From: a virus
Strand: one strand, 5' to 3'
Length of the DNA: 20,276 nt
IMG/VR virus record: IMGVR_UViG_3300036846_000505
Location: 1 to 20,276 of that record
Shown here: piece by piece, positions 1 through 6,072 of the stretch
Layout of the letters: every line of letters starts with the position of its first letter
Numbering within the stretch: the first letter of the stretch is position 1
Made by a program: the position numbers and the translations under genes
Notes under the pieces: model-generated
What the model was told of the DNA's origin: nothing
What the model saw: the letters and a program-made list of their open reading frames with translations, nothing else
The model's database searches: none

Positions 1-62
1 ATCGGACGGATGGATCGGGATGCTTAGCAAGCCTCCACCAAAAACGAAGGGGAGAAACGAGA

Positions 63-76
63 CGCCATCCGTGGCG
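63..76 (-). terminator. Weak hairpin after the HNH gene, possible terminator
   Basis: Directly after the HNH stop the - strand can form CGCCA-CGGA-TGGCG, a 5-bp stem with a 4-nt loop, followed by a pyrimidine-rich stretch that includes TTTTT about 25 bases later (39-43 region on the + strand as AAAAA). The stem is short and the T-run is far away, so this is only a weak candidate. The rest of positions 1-77 shows no gene. Confidence 0.25.
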
Positions 77-77
77 G

Positions 78-359
78 TTACATGCGCGTGTCATAGCGAG
101 CGAGCGTTTTGTTGTAGCCCCATCGGGCGGCGTTGGTGCGTTGGGCGGAGAGGTAGCCGTTGCATCGTTTGCATGCGGCTCTCATGTTGGACGGGACGTC
201 GTCTCCACCATCGGCGCGGGCAACGATGTGGTCGACTTCGGTTGCCCAATCGGTACAACGTGGGCCTTTGATTTGGCATTGGTAGCGGTCTCGTTGGAGT
301 ACCCAATGGGCTAGGGCTCGGTATGCGCCTAGCCATAGGCGGCGTTCGGTCGAGCTCAT
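78..359 (-). CDS. HNH endonuclease
   Basis: A 93-residue HNH-family nuclease. C28 and C35 precede the core D43-H44-I, N58 follows, then C63-x2-C66-N67. The two cysteine pairs form the usual structural zinc site, and the last position of the motif is N rather than H, a known HNN-type variant. I chose the ATG at 359 because it overlaps the stop of the preceding microprotein as ATGA; longer in-frame starts up to 419 would overlap that gene more and add a basic, featureless leader. In many actinophages a small HNH protein is encoded next to cos and the terminase and assists DNA packaging. The end-of-genome position here, with portal at the opposite window edge, fits that role, which is inferred. 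A free-standing homing-type HNH is the alternative. Confidence 0.88.
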   Translation of the reverse strand: MSSTERRLWLGAYRALAHWVLQRDRYQCQIKGPRCTDWATEVDHIVARADGGDDVPSNMRAACKRCNGYLSAQRTNAARWGYNKTLARYDTRM

Positions 360-433
360 GCGTAGACGATGAGCAGTACGACGGCCACGACTACCGCGCA
401 TACGAGCATGGCTCTCCAATAGTTATCGCTCAT
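356..433 (-). CDS. 25-residue single-span membrane microprotein (third of three)
   Basis: A short reading frame encoding a polar N-terminus (MSDNYWRA) followed by about 16 uninterrupted hydrophobic residues (core LVCAVVVAVVLLIV) running to the C-terminus. Its ATG overlaps the stop of the preceding microprotein (ATGA) and its own TGA overlaps the HNH start (ATGA), so it is held in a tightly coupled chain. The frame stays open upstream to 550, but the longer version is a basic, low-complexity sequence overlapping the neighbours, so the ATG at 433 is preferred. The function is unknown. Being a single helix with almost no soluble part, it could be a membrane-perturbing or exclusion peptide. It is too short for most gene callers. 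Confidence 0.6.
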   Translation of the reverse strand: MSDNYWRAMLVCAVVVAVVLLIVYA

Positions 434-504
434 CGGCGTGCCAGCCATGTACCGAGCAGGAACAAGGTGCCACCTATGAGCAGTCCCCATACGAGCGGGC
501 TCAA
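430..504 (-). CDS. 24-residue single-span membrane microprotein (second of three)
   Basis: A 24-codon frame starting at TTG (504-502). That TTG overlaps the preceding stop as TTGA, and the frame ends in a TGA that overlaps the next ATG as ATGA. The product is a hydrophobic helix (core GLLIGGTLFLLG, flanked by two tryptophans) ending in A-R-R, a positive-inside signature that suggests the C-terminus is cytoplasmic. No Shine-Dalgarno sequence is visible, so translation would depend on reinitiation from the upstream gene. The TTG start and small size lower confidence. The support is that hydrophobicity, the terminal arginines and the stop/start overlaps at both ends all agree with the neighbouring frames. 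Function unknown. Confidence 0.5.
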   Translation of the reverse strand: MSPLVWGLLIGGTLFLLGTWLARR

Positions 505-587
505 CGGCGGAGCAGGAAGTCGATTGCTCGACAGACGGCGAGGACTGCAACTCCGATGGCGGTTATCCATGCGGCAACGTCAGGCAT
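501..587 (-). CDS. 28-residue single-span membrane microprotein (first of three)
   Basis: A 28-codon frame starting at ATG 587, which overlaps the end of the coiled-coil gene by 8 nt (ATGCCTGA, the same junction seen between portal and protease). The protein has a short acidic start (MPD), a hydrophobic stretch of about 18 residues (core ITAIGVAVLAVC) and a C-terminal D-F-L-L-R-R tail, predicting one membrane span with a positively charged inner end. It is followed by two similar frames in tandem. The three proteins share design rather than obvious sequence, so I cannot tell duplication from convergence. A role in lysis timing, superinfection exclusion or membrane sensing is possible but not shown. 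Confidence 0.58.
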   Translation of the reverse strand: MPDVAAWITAIGVAVLAVCRAIDFLLRR

Positions 588-1215
588 CTTTCGCTCCGAT
601 GTATTCCAATACTTCCTCGGCGTCCAAGCCTACGTTTACGGCGTCGAGCAAGTCGTTGTAGACGTCGGCGGCGTCTCGGTCTTTGGCCCATTGCAATGTT
701 GCTCGGGCTCCGATGACGCGTTGGAAGCGGCGGAGTCCGTCGTCGGAGAGTTGCCGTCGAGCGTTGACGTCGGCCTTTGGTGCGTACGGACGTACTAGAG
801 CGTTGCCGAGGTCTCGGCCCAAGAGGTAGGACAGGACGGCGGGATAGCGGCGGAAGAGGAGCTCGGCCCGGTCGGCGTCTCCCATCCCGAGCCCTCGGAC
901 GAGGCGCGCAACGTCGGGACCGAGTTTCTCTCGCCATTCTTGGCAGGCGGCCCGTTGGCGGGCTCGATGCTCGTCGGCTTGGGCTTTCCACGCGTGGCAA
1001 GCCTCTAACGCGTCGGCAAAGAGCTCGTCCTCGTCGACTTGGCGGTCGAGCTCGTCGAGGCGGGCGGTTTTGGCTCGGAGGACGGCGTTGCGGGCTCGCT
1101 CCAATTTGAGCTCGGCTTTGGCCTCGGCAATCTCGTCGGTTAGCGAGCGGCAGAGCTCTCGGGCGGCTTGCTCGCGACGGTTGGCGGCTTGGACGGCCTC
1201 TTTGCCTCTAGTCAT
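580..1215 (-). CDS. Coiled-coil protein of unknown function
   Basis: A 211-residue protein. Residues about 5-65 are rich in A, E, R and K with heptad-like leucines, consistent with a coiled coil, and a second charged helical stretch follows to about residue 100. The C-terminal half is mixed alpha with several aromatic residues. I chose the ATG at 1215 because it overlaps the stop of the upstream winged-helix gene by 8 nt (ATGACTAG); the same frame is open to 1617 but that part is a low-complexity shadow of the upstream gene. I do not recognise the family. Its place between a DNA-binding protein and the microprotein cassette at the end of the early operon gives no firm clue. The gene is well supported; the function is not. 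Confidence 0.75.
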   Translation of the reverse strand: MTRGKEAVQAANRREQAARELCRSLTDEIAEAKAELKLERARNAVLRAKTARLDELDRQVDEDELFADALEACHAWKAQADEHRARQRAACQEWREKLGPDVARLVRGLGMGDADRAELLFRRYPAVLSYLLGRDLGNALVRPYAPKADVNARRQLSDDGLRRFQRVIGARATLQWAKDRDAADVYNDLLDAVNVGLDAEEVLEYIGAKDA

Positions 1216-1669
1216 CGAGCTCTCCGGTCCCATGTATCTCCGACAGGCCTCCGAGCAAATGGTCGAGATGTTTGGACAGGAAGTTGGCTCTCCGCCACTC
1301 GACGGTCCCTTTGGGTAGGTGCGGGAGGACGATGCGGACGTCTCGGCGTATCGAGCGGAGCCGAGTTTCGGCGTGGCCGAGCGCGTAGGAGGAGCCTGCC
1401 TCGACGGGAGCCCATTCGATGGTGGCCTCGTACCGCCAATCGGGCGGAGTGACTTGCGGGACCGCGATCCCGAGCTCGGGACAGACAACGTCGCGGGCGG
1501 CCCGGAGAGCCGACGTAAACCGTCCTTCGGACCATCCGAGTATCCGTTGGATATCGGCCCTTGTGAGCGGCCCGACGTCGACGAGGAGGTCGAGGAGCTC
1601 GTTGGCGTAGCGGACATTGGATTGGATCGGGATGGATATGGCGACGTCGGTAGCCGTACGCCTAGGCAT
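1208..1669 (-). CDS. Winged-helix DNA-binding protein
   Basis: A 153-residue protein with a helix-turn-helix or winged-helix domain at about residues 20-60: a helix (YANELLDLLV), the turn around GPLTRADI, then a recognition-like helix (SEGRFTSALRAAR). The C-terminal part is basic and includes EWRRANFLSKHLDHLL, which may mediate DNA contact or oligomerisation. A GTG at 1681 is an alternative start, but the ATG at 1669 has the better-placed GGAAAG/GTGAG upstream, so I use it. The gene lies just downstream of a large inverted repeat (1702-1778) and of the RepA-like ATPase. A role as a replication or regulatory protein binding that dyad is a reasonable inference, not something the sequence proves. 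Confidence 0.72.
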   Translation of the reverse strand: MPRRTATDVAISIPIQSNVRYANELLDLLVDVGPLTRADIQRILGWSEGRFTSALRAARDVVCPELGIAVPQVTPPDWRYEATIEWAPVEAGSSYALGHAETRLRSIRRDVRIVLPHLPKGTVEWRRANFLSKHLDHLLGGLSEIHGTGELDD

Positions 1670-1701
1670 GATTCTGCTCACTTTCCGTAGGATTAGCCCC
1701 G

Positions 1702-1778
1702 CTAAGGTCGCAAAGCACCTATGACATAAGACCTGCTCGTTGGCCTGCTCTTATGTCATCCTTGCTTTGCGACCTTAG
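1702..1778. repeat. Large interrupted inverted repeat between the repA-like and winged-helix genes
   Basis: Left arm CTAAGGTCGCAAAGC (1702-1716) and ATGACATAAGA (1721-1731) are perfectly complementary to TCTTATGTCAT (1749-1759) and GCTTTGCGACCTTAG (1764-1778). That gives 26 paired positions in 30, with one 4-nt internal mismatch. The 17-nt loop contains CCTGCTC twice in the same orientation (1732-1738 partly repeated at 1744-1750). No T-run follows on either strand, so this is not a canonical Rho-independent terminator. It could be an operator, a replication-origin dyad or a structured mRNA leader. Confidence 0.85.
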
Positions 1779-1789
1779 GCGGCTCGATC

Positions 1790-2920
1790 TCACTCTCCGC
1801 TGTCGAGGAGCTCGTCGGGATTGGGCCTGCTCCATACCCAATGGCCTTTGCCCGCGACTCCTCCGACGCGACGCGACTCGATGCCGAGCAAGGCTTTGGC
1901 CTTCTCCAACGTCCGATCGTGGACGCCTTGTTGGTGGGCCTCGGAGTAGACGTCTTTGGCGTCGACTTCCTCCGGCGAGTACGGCACAAGCTCGATGAGA
2001 AATAGGACGGCGGCCTCGACGGACGTCCGCTCGTCGGGATCGGACGTTGCCGCGCTCATGGCGAGGATTTCCGCCGCGCTCCGCTTCGACGTCCCTTGCC
2101 AAGAAATCTCTCCGCAGTCGTAGAGCTCATTCGGGACGATGCGGTAGGCGAGCGTCTCGGCCTTTGGTGCCACGTTGGATTTGAGCGAGGCGAGGAGGCG
2201 GCGTCCCTCGTTGTCCGGGTCGTGGGCGGCAATGAGGACGAGACGAGCGGCGGCCAGAATGCCAATCGAGCCTCCTCCTCGGTAAAGCGCGGGAGCGTCG
2301 GAGCTCTTGTTCAAATGGCGGATGGCGAGGACGGTTACTCCCGTTGCCTCGGCCATTTGCGCGAGCGGAGCCAACGCTCGACGTATTTGTTGGTCCTTGT
2401 GGGAGTTGACCCAATCCGCGAGGAAGGCAACCAGCGGGTCGATGATGACGAGCCCTATGCCGTCCCGCTCGACGACGGAGCCGAGGTCGAGACAGTCGGT
2501 CGGTAGCTCGGCCATGCGGTACGTGAGCCGTCCGAGCTCGTCGATATCGGGCATCCCTTGGAGCGCGATCCAACGCTCGGGGTCTCCTCCTGCCGCGAGG
2601 AGGCGCGGGAGGACCGTATCCGCGATCCCGTCCTCGGCTTGCAAATGGAGGATGCTTGTCGGTCCGTCCGGGACGTAGCCGTCCGGCAACGGCGTCCCTG
2701 TCGTGAGGCGGGCTCCGAGGTCAACGGATAACGTCGACTTTCCAACGTCGGGGTCTCCGTCGAGGATGACCAACTTCCCTTTGGGCAAGCGTCCCGGCCA
2801 AAGCCAATGGACTCGGTCCCGTTTGACTTTGGAGAGCGGGAGACGGTTAGGCGTTAGGCCCAAGTCCTCGGCGGACAGTCCCTCGGCGGCCTTTTCGTAG
2901 GGACTCTCGTATTCGGGCAT
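1790..2920 (-). CDS. RepA-like AAA ATPase (hexameric helicase/DnaB-like loader type)
   Basis: A 376-residue P-loop ATPase of the RepA/AAA_25 type, a RecA-fold family that works as a replicative helicase or helicase loader in plasmids and phages. Walker A is GDPDVGKS (55-62), Walker B is GLVIID (156-161), and the family stretch RHLNKS (201-206) is followed by the YRGGGSIG segment near 213-220. The C-terminal 75 residues look like a small winged-helix domain. The start at 2920 has a strong GGAGG nine bases upstream. It overlaps the end of the preceding 82-residue gene by 74 nt in another frame, which is unusual for this window. Together with the RecT/exonuclease pair it supplies replication functions. 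Confidence 0.9.
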   Translation of the reverse strand: MPEYESPYEKAAEGLSAEDLGLTPNRLPLSKVKRDRVHWLWPGRLPKGKLVILDGDPDVGKSTLSVDLGARLTTGTPLPDGYVPDGPTSILHLQAEDGIADTVLPRLLAAGGDPERWIALQGMPDIDELGRLTYRMAELPTDCLDLGSVVERDGIGLVIIDPLVAFLADWVNSHKDQQIRRALAPLAQMAEATGVTVLAIRHLNKSSDAPALYRGGGSIGILAAARLVLIAAHDPDNEGRRLLASLKSNVAPKAETLAYRIVPNELYDCGEISWQGTSKRSAAEILAMSAATSDPDERTSVEAAVLFLIELVPYSPEEVDAKDVYSEAHQQGVHDRTLEKAKALLGIESRRVGGVAGKGHWVWSRPNPDELLDSGE

Positions 2921-3095
2921 TTGCTAATGCCTCCTCCCATTGGATGAGCGGCTCTCCGGCCTCGACGTCGGCGTCGGGCCATTCCCATACGGGCTCGCCA
3001 TGCTCGTCTCGGTAGAAACGGCGGCCTTGGTCGTCGGCCTCGATGGGTCGGCCTCGGCGGATGACATGCCACGGATACCTAGGACGCTCGGGCAT
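2847..3095 (-). CDS. Small charged protein of unknown function
   Basis: An 82-residue, highly charged protein. The N-terminal part has many aromatics (PRYPWHVIRRG, FYRDEHGEPVWEWPD) and resembles the small WW-containing accessory proteins of actinophages; the C-terminus is basic. The ATG at 3095 overlaps the preceding gene by 17 nt, and the last 74 nt overlap the RepA-like gene in another frame. No Shine-Dalgarno is evident. I cannot assign a function. The long overlap is the main reason for caution, but the coding frame fills the gap between two well-supported genes and has the expected third-position bias in its first two thirds. Confidence 0.62.
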   Translation of the reverse strand: MPERPRYPWHVIRRGRPIEADDQGRRFYRDEHGEPVWEWPDADVEAGEPLIQWEEALANARIRESLRKGRRGTVRRGLGPNA

Positions 3096-3348
3096 GGTCG
3101 AGGTCAAAGAGCCGGAGTTGGAGCCAAGCCTTGGCGGGATGGTGCGGGTCATCGGACGGCAACGCTCCGACCCATTCGACGCGTCGAGCTCCATGCAACG
3201 CTCCGTTGCATCGGCAACGGCAACGGGACGTCTCGGCGTCCTCGCAAGCCTGCGCTTGCCGTACGGAGAGCGGACGCGTCCGCTCGGACCGGAGGAGCTC
3301 TCGGTTGTATTGCTCCTCGGCGTAGTCGCGTTGCTCGTCGTTATCCAT
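3079..3348 (-). CDS. Cysteine-rich small protein with CxCxC motif
   Basis: An 89-residue protein with a charged helical N-terminus (about 1-30) and a compact cysteine cluster C35, C43, C45, C47 (RCRCRCNGALHG) followed by a histidine. The CxCxCxG..HG pattern recurs in small actinophage proteins and probably binds zinc; that comparison is from memory and the function is unknown. The ATG at 3348 overlaps the preceding stop by 8 nt (ATGGATAA), in keeping with the rest of the operon. The C-terminal half contains hydrophobic and aromatic residues (KAWLQLRLFDLDH) that could form a small fold. Confidence 0.68.
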   Translation of the reverse strand: MDNDEQRDYAEEQYNRELLRSERTRPLSVRQAQACEDAETSRCRCRCNGALHGARRVEWVGALPSDDPHHPAKAWLQLRLFDLDHARAS

Positions 3349-3562
3349 CGAGCGTTGCTCGCCATCGAGCTCGGGCGGCCATGAGGTCGGTCCGGTACGG
3401 ACGTCCGCATCGTTGGCATTCGCCTATGGCGTCGGGCTCGGGCTCGTCGCAAATGCAAACGGGAGCCTCGGTCGCGTATTTGGCGAGGTTGTAGCAATGG
3501 AGGCAGGAGCCGCGTGTATACGGATCGGCGGGACGTCCGCAACCGTTGCGGCAAAGGCTCAT
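3341..3562 (-). CDS. Double zinc-knuckle small protein
   Basis: A 73-residue protein with eight cysteines in two clusters: C4-x3-C8 with C20-x2-C23, then C36-x-C38 with C49-x2-C52. The first cluster (CRNGCGRPA then GSCLHCYN) resembles the zinc module often joined to HNH or GIY nucleases in phages, but no nuclease residues are present. The ATG at 3562 overlaps the TGA of the resolvase-like gene as ATGA, which fixes the start; the frame remains open far upstream as a shadow of other genes. The likely role is nucleic-acid or protein binding in the replication/recombination module. The specific function is unknown. Confidence 0.72.
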   Translation of the reverse strand: MSLCRNGCGRPADPYTRGSCLHCYNLAKYATEAPVCICDEPEPDAIGECQRCGRPYRTDLMAARARWRATLDG

Positions 3563-3912
3563 CGGTCGAGCCAAGCGGCGGCGATGGACAGGAGGCGGGC
3601 AAACGTCGTCGGGCTCATGGCCGCGACCCATTCTCCGCCCGGATGACGGACGAGCGCGACCGGGAAATATGCCTTGGCGACTCGGGCGGCCTGCTCTTTG
3701 GCGTCCCGGAGCGCAGTCCGCTCGGCTCCCAATACATCGGACGGCCAATTGCGGACTTGGGCAACGCAGTACGGCAGGCCGGAGAGGTCTCCTCGGTCGT
3801 CGGGCCGTCCGGCTCCGTAGGCGCGACGTACGTCCCATCCGGTGAGGTCGGAGAGGTAGCGGGCAATCTCGGCCTCGGCCTTGTCTCCCTTGCGCTTGGA
3901 GCTCGACGTCAC
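3559..3912 (-). CDS. Holliday-junction-resolvase-like PD-(D/E)xK protein with altered active site
   Basis: With the GTG start at 3912 this is 117 residues. The fold signature of the Hjc/VRR-type resolvases is visible: KGDKAEAEIARYL near the N-terminus (E13), then GAGRPDDRGDLSGLP with D42. At the place of the usual E-x-K the sequence is Q52-V-R54, so two catalytic residues are substituted. The GTG overlaps the stop of the upstream gene as GTGA, which favours it; an ATG at 3945 would add 11 residues and a 37-nt overlap. If the family call is right, the protein would bind or cleave branched recombination intermediates made by the neighbouring exonuclease and RecT, but activity is doubtful. Confidence 0.68.
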   Translation of the reverse strand: MTSSSKRKGDKAEAEIARYLSDLTGWDVRRAYGAGRPDDRGDLSGLPYCVAQVRNWPSDVLGAERTALRDAKEQAARVAKAYFPVALVRHPGGEWVAAMSPTTFARLLSIAAAWLDR

Positions 3913-4184
3913 AGGAGGCGGCCTTGGCGTTGGATGCCATGCCATACGCGGACGGCTCCGCCTTTACGGTGCGGTTGGCGGGATTGGACAACGCGTCCAT
4001 CGCTCTCGATGAGTCGGGCGGCGGCGGCTTGGCGAAAGAGGGAGCCGATAGCGGAGTTGGAGCCGTTTGGCGAGTGACTGTCGTCGGGCGGCCCGACGCG
4101 GTCGAGGAGGTCGTCGGCGGTAAAGCCATCGTTGGTGGCGGCAAGGTCGGCCAAGGCGGCCCAAGCCCTCTCGCGCCAAGTCAT
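3909..4184 (-). CDS. Small winged-helix protein
   Basis: A 91-residue protein. Residues 1-60 fit a winged helix: WRERAWAALADLA, then GFTADDLLDRVG, then the recognition-helix region around AIGSLFRQAAAARLI. A basic wing follows (SRQPHRKGGAVRVWHG). Its ATG at 4184 shares one base with the RecT stop (TAATG), so it is translated directly after RecT. Similar short winged-helix proteins occur in the recombination/replication operons of actinophages. Whether it acts as a DNA-binding accessory of RecT or as a regulator cannot be decided from sequence. Confidence 0.7.
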   Translation of the reverse strand: MTWRERAWAALADLAATNDGFTADDLLDRVGPPDDSHSPNGSNSAIGSLFRQAAAARLIESDGRVVQSRQPHRKGGAVRVWHGIQRQGRLL

Positions 4185-5302
4185 TAGAACGGCGTCTCGT
4201 CGAATTGCTCGACGGTCCGGAGCTCGGGATTGACGGCAAAGCAAGCCGAGCCTTGGCGAAACTCGACGATGCCGTCGGGACGCTCGCCAACGATGATGGC
4301 TCCGTTCCGTATCCAATCGAGGCGGCGGTCGAGACGGTCGAGCTCCTCGGCAGTTAGGTCCGAGCTCGACGAGACCGGCCCGTCCGGCCGTTGCCTTGTG
4401 ACGATGACAACGAGCGCGTGGCGGAGCCGGTCGATTGTCGGCCGGTCGGCGTCGGGAAACGTCTCGGACATGCGAGCGTGGAGACGGCGGAGTTGCGTTT
4501 GCGGGAGTCCCGAGCGGAGCTCGACGACGTCGGCGTCGGGAGTCTCGACGTCGACAGGCAAAGGGTCATCGAGCTCCGACTCGGGCGGAGGCGGAGGAGC
4601 CTCGCCAATGTCTCCCTCTCCCGGCAAGGGAGGCTCCGGACGCAATGGGGGTTGCGAGGGTGCGGAGCTCGGCAGAGAGGCGTTGGGAGGCTCCTCCGTG
4701 GCTTGGGCGGGCATGGCAAGACTGCGGCGATTGGCTCGAGTTTTCGGCGGCTCCGGCTCGGTCTCGTCGTCGACGTAGAGCTCGGCAATGTCGAGACCGG
4801 CGAGGACGTCCGCGAACTTCATATGGGCGAGCTCGGACGAGGCGCGAGCGACGAGCATGGCCCGCGGGTACTGCCTCCAAACCTGCTTGTCGGCCAGACG
4901 GGCTCGGCGGGCTCGGTCGAGTGTCCACTCGACTTCGGTCCAACGTTGCTCTCCTCGACGGCGGCCTCGGACAACGGCCTTGGCGTCGGATGCCTCGATG
5001 TCGAGCTCGTGGCCTGCGGCGTAGACAAGAGCTCGGGCAACCTCGGCGGACAGTGTCGTCTTGCCTTCGATGATCCATATGGACCGGAGAGAGACGATTG
5101 GACCCAAGCCGAGCTCGGCTCCGGCGAGGATGGTGGCGAGGATGGCGGGCGGGCGGCCGAGCAGGGCTTTGGGTACGAAACCCTCGACGTTGGCGAGCTC
5201 GTTGGCGAGGTCTAGCGAGTCTCTCCACTGTGCATAATTGGGGCTCCGGGCGGGCAGGTTCGTCTTGGTGGTAGCCAATATGGCTTGCCCGCTCGGACTC
5301 AT
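4184..5302 (-). CDS. recT: RecT-family single-strand annealing protein
   Basis: A 372-residue protein. Residues about 25-180 match the RecT single-strand DNA annealase core: LANELANVEGFVP, RPPAILATILAGAELGLGP, the SIWIIEGKTTLSAEVARAL stretch, and the conserved RQYPRAMLVARASSELA segment near 143-159. RecT pairs complementary strands after resection and works with a 5'-3' exonuclease, here the adjacent upstream gene. The ATG at 5302 overlaps that gene's stop as ATGA, with GGAG eight bases upstream. After the core comes a disordered, proline- and acid-rich linker (about 180-260) and a further C-terminal domain of about 110 residues, making the protein longer than simple RecT proteins. The C-terminal domain may recruit SSB or other partners; that is inferred. 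Confidence 0.9.
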   Translation of the reverse strand: MSPSGQAILATTKTNLPARSPNYAQWRDSLDLANELANVEGFVPKALLGRPPAILATILAGAELGLGPIVSLRSIWIIEGKTTLSAEVARALVYAAGHELDIEASDAKAVVRGRRRGEQRWTEVEWTLDRARRARLADKQVWRQYPRAMLVARASSELAHMKFADVLAGLDIAELYVDDETEPEPPKTRANRRSLAMPAQATEEPPNASLPSSAPSQPPLRPEPPLPGEGDIGEAPPPPPESELDDPLPVDVETPDADVVELRSGLPQTQLRRLHARMSETFPDADRPTIDRLRHALVVIVTRQRPDGPVSSSSDLTAEELDRLDRRLDWIRNGAIIVGERPDGIVEFRQGSACFAVNPELRTVEQFDETPF

Positions 5303-6072
5303 AGGACGGTCTCCATCGTGGGCGTGATCGGGTCGAGGACGAGCTCGGTCCGGTCTCGTTGCATGTACCGCCAAACCTCGGCGGCGTAGAGGAAGGTCCG
5401 CCATGTCTCCCGGCCTGCGTCGAGCGGGACAACCTCGTAACGGTCGTCTTGGAGCCATACGGCGGCAACGAGGTCGACGTCCGGCATCGGGAGCTCGTTG
5501 CCTTCCTCGTCGACGATGAGCTCGGCGTAGCGGTAGCCCGCGAGTTGGAGCGCGGTCTCCGGGTAGATGCCGGACCGGCCCGTTTTCCAATCGAGGAGCG
5601 CGGGCCTGCCTCCGTCGACCCATCCGAGACAGTCGAGGCGGCCCATGTATTGCCAACGCTTGGACAGGACGAAGGCCTCGACGTACATGGGCCGGAGTTG
5701 CCACTCCTTTGCCATGCGGAGAAACGTGTCGACGATGCCGACGTCCTCGTCCGGGACGTCGACGTCTTTGCCCGCGAGGAGCTCGGCGGCGTGGTCGTGG
5801 ATGGTGGTCCCGCGGGCGGCGGCGTCCCAACGATGGGCCTGCCAATACTCTTTGCCTGCCTTGGCGACTTGCGTCGGGCTCATGTCGGCAAACGTGTCTT
5901 TGTGGTCTCCGGCCCAATCGGCCACGTTGTTGGCGGCGGTTACGACAAACGCTCCGCCATCGTTGGCGACCTTGGCGACGGTCGACGCTCCGGGCAACTT
6001 GGTCCCGTCCGGCCCGTAATAGGCGTGGCTCTTGCCGTACTGCCGTGTCCGGTAACCGCTCTCCGTTTTCAT
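5299..6072 (-). CDS. Cas4/RecB-like PD-(D/E)xK exonuclease
   Basis: A 257-residue nuclease. The active-site pattern is clear: RGTTIHDHAAEL with H92, then E132, GRLD with D147, D161-x-K163 in LLDWKTG, and the QxxxY-like motif LQLAGYRYA at 176-183. This matches the Cas4/RecB/RecE exonuclease class that resects double-strand ends using a divalent metal. It overlaps the RecT start by 4 nt, forming an exonuclease/annealase pair like RecE-RecT. The ATG at 6072 has GGAGG seven bases upstream and overlaps the upstream zinc-protein stop as ATGA; the frame extends to 6291 but that leader is a shadow. I see no cysteines arranged as a Cas4 iron-sulphur cluster. Confidence 0.88.
   Translation of the reverse strand: MKTESGYRTRQYGKSHAYYGPDGTKLPGASTVAKVANDGGAFVVTAANNVADWAGDHKDTFADMSPTQVAKAGKEYWQAHRWDAAARGTTIHDHAAELLAGKDVDVPDEDVGIVDTFLRMAKEWQLRPMYVEAFVLSKRWQYMGRLDCLGWVDGGRPALLDWKTGRSGIYPETALQLAGYRYAELIVDEEGNELPMPDVDLVAAVWLQDDRYEVVPLDAGRETWRTFLYAAEVWRYMQRDRTELVLDPITPTMETVL

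Noticed and set aside
356-550. 64-residue version of the third microprotein
   Set aside because: The extra 39 residues overlap both other microproteins and lack their character; the ATGA overlap supports the 25-residue form.
1702-1778. Rho-independent terminator after the RepA-like gene
   Set aside because: The stem is much longer than usual, has an internal mismatch, and no T-run follows on either strand.
5299-6072. The nuclease as part of a CRISPR adaptation module (true Cas4)
   Set aside because: There is no cas1/cas2 or array, the iron-sulphur cysteines are missing, and the RecT neighbour gives a better explanation.
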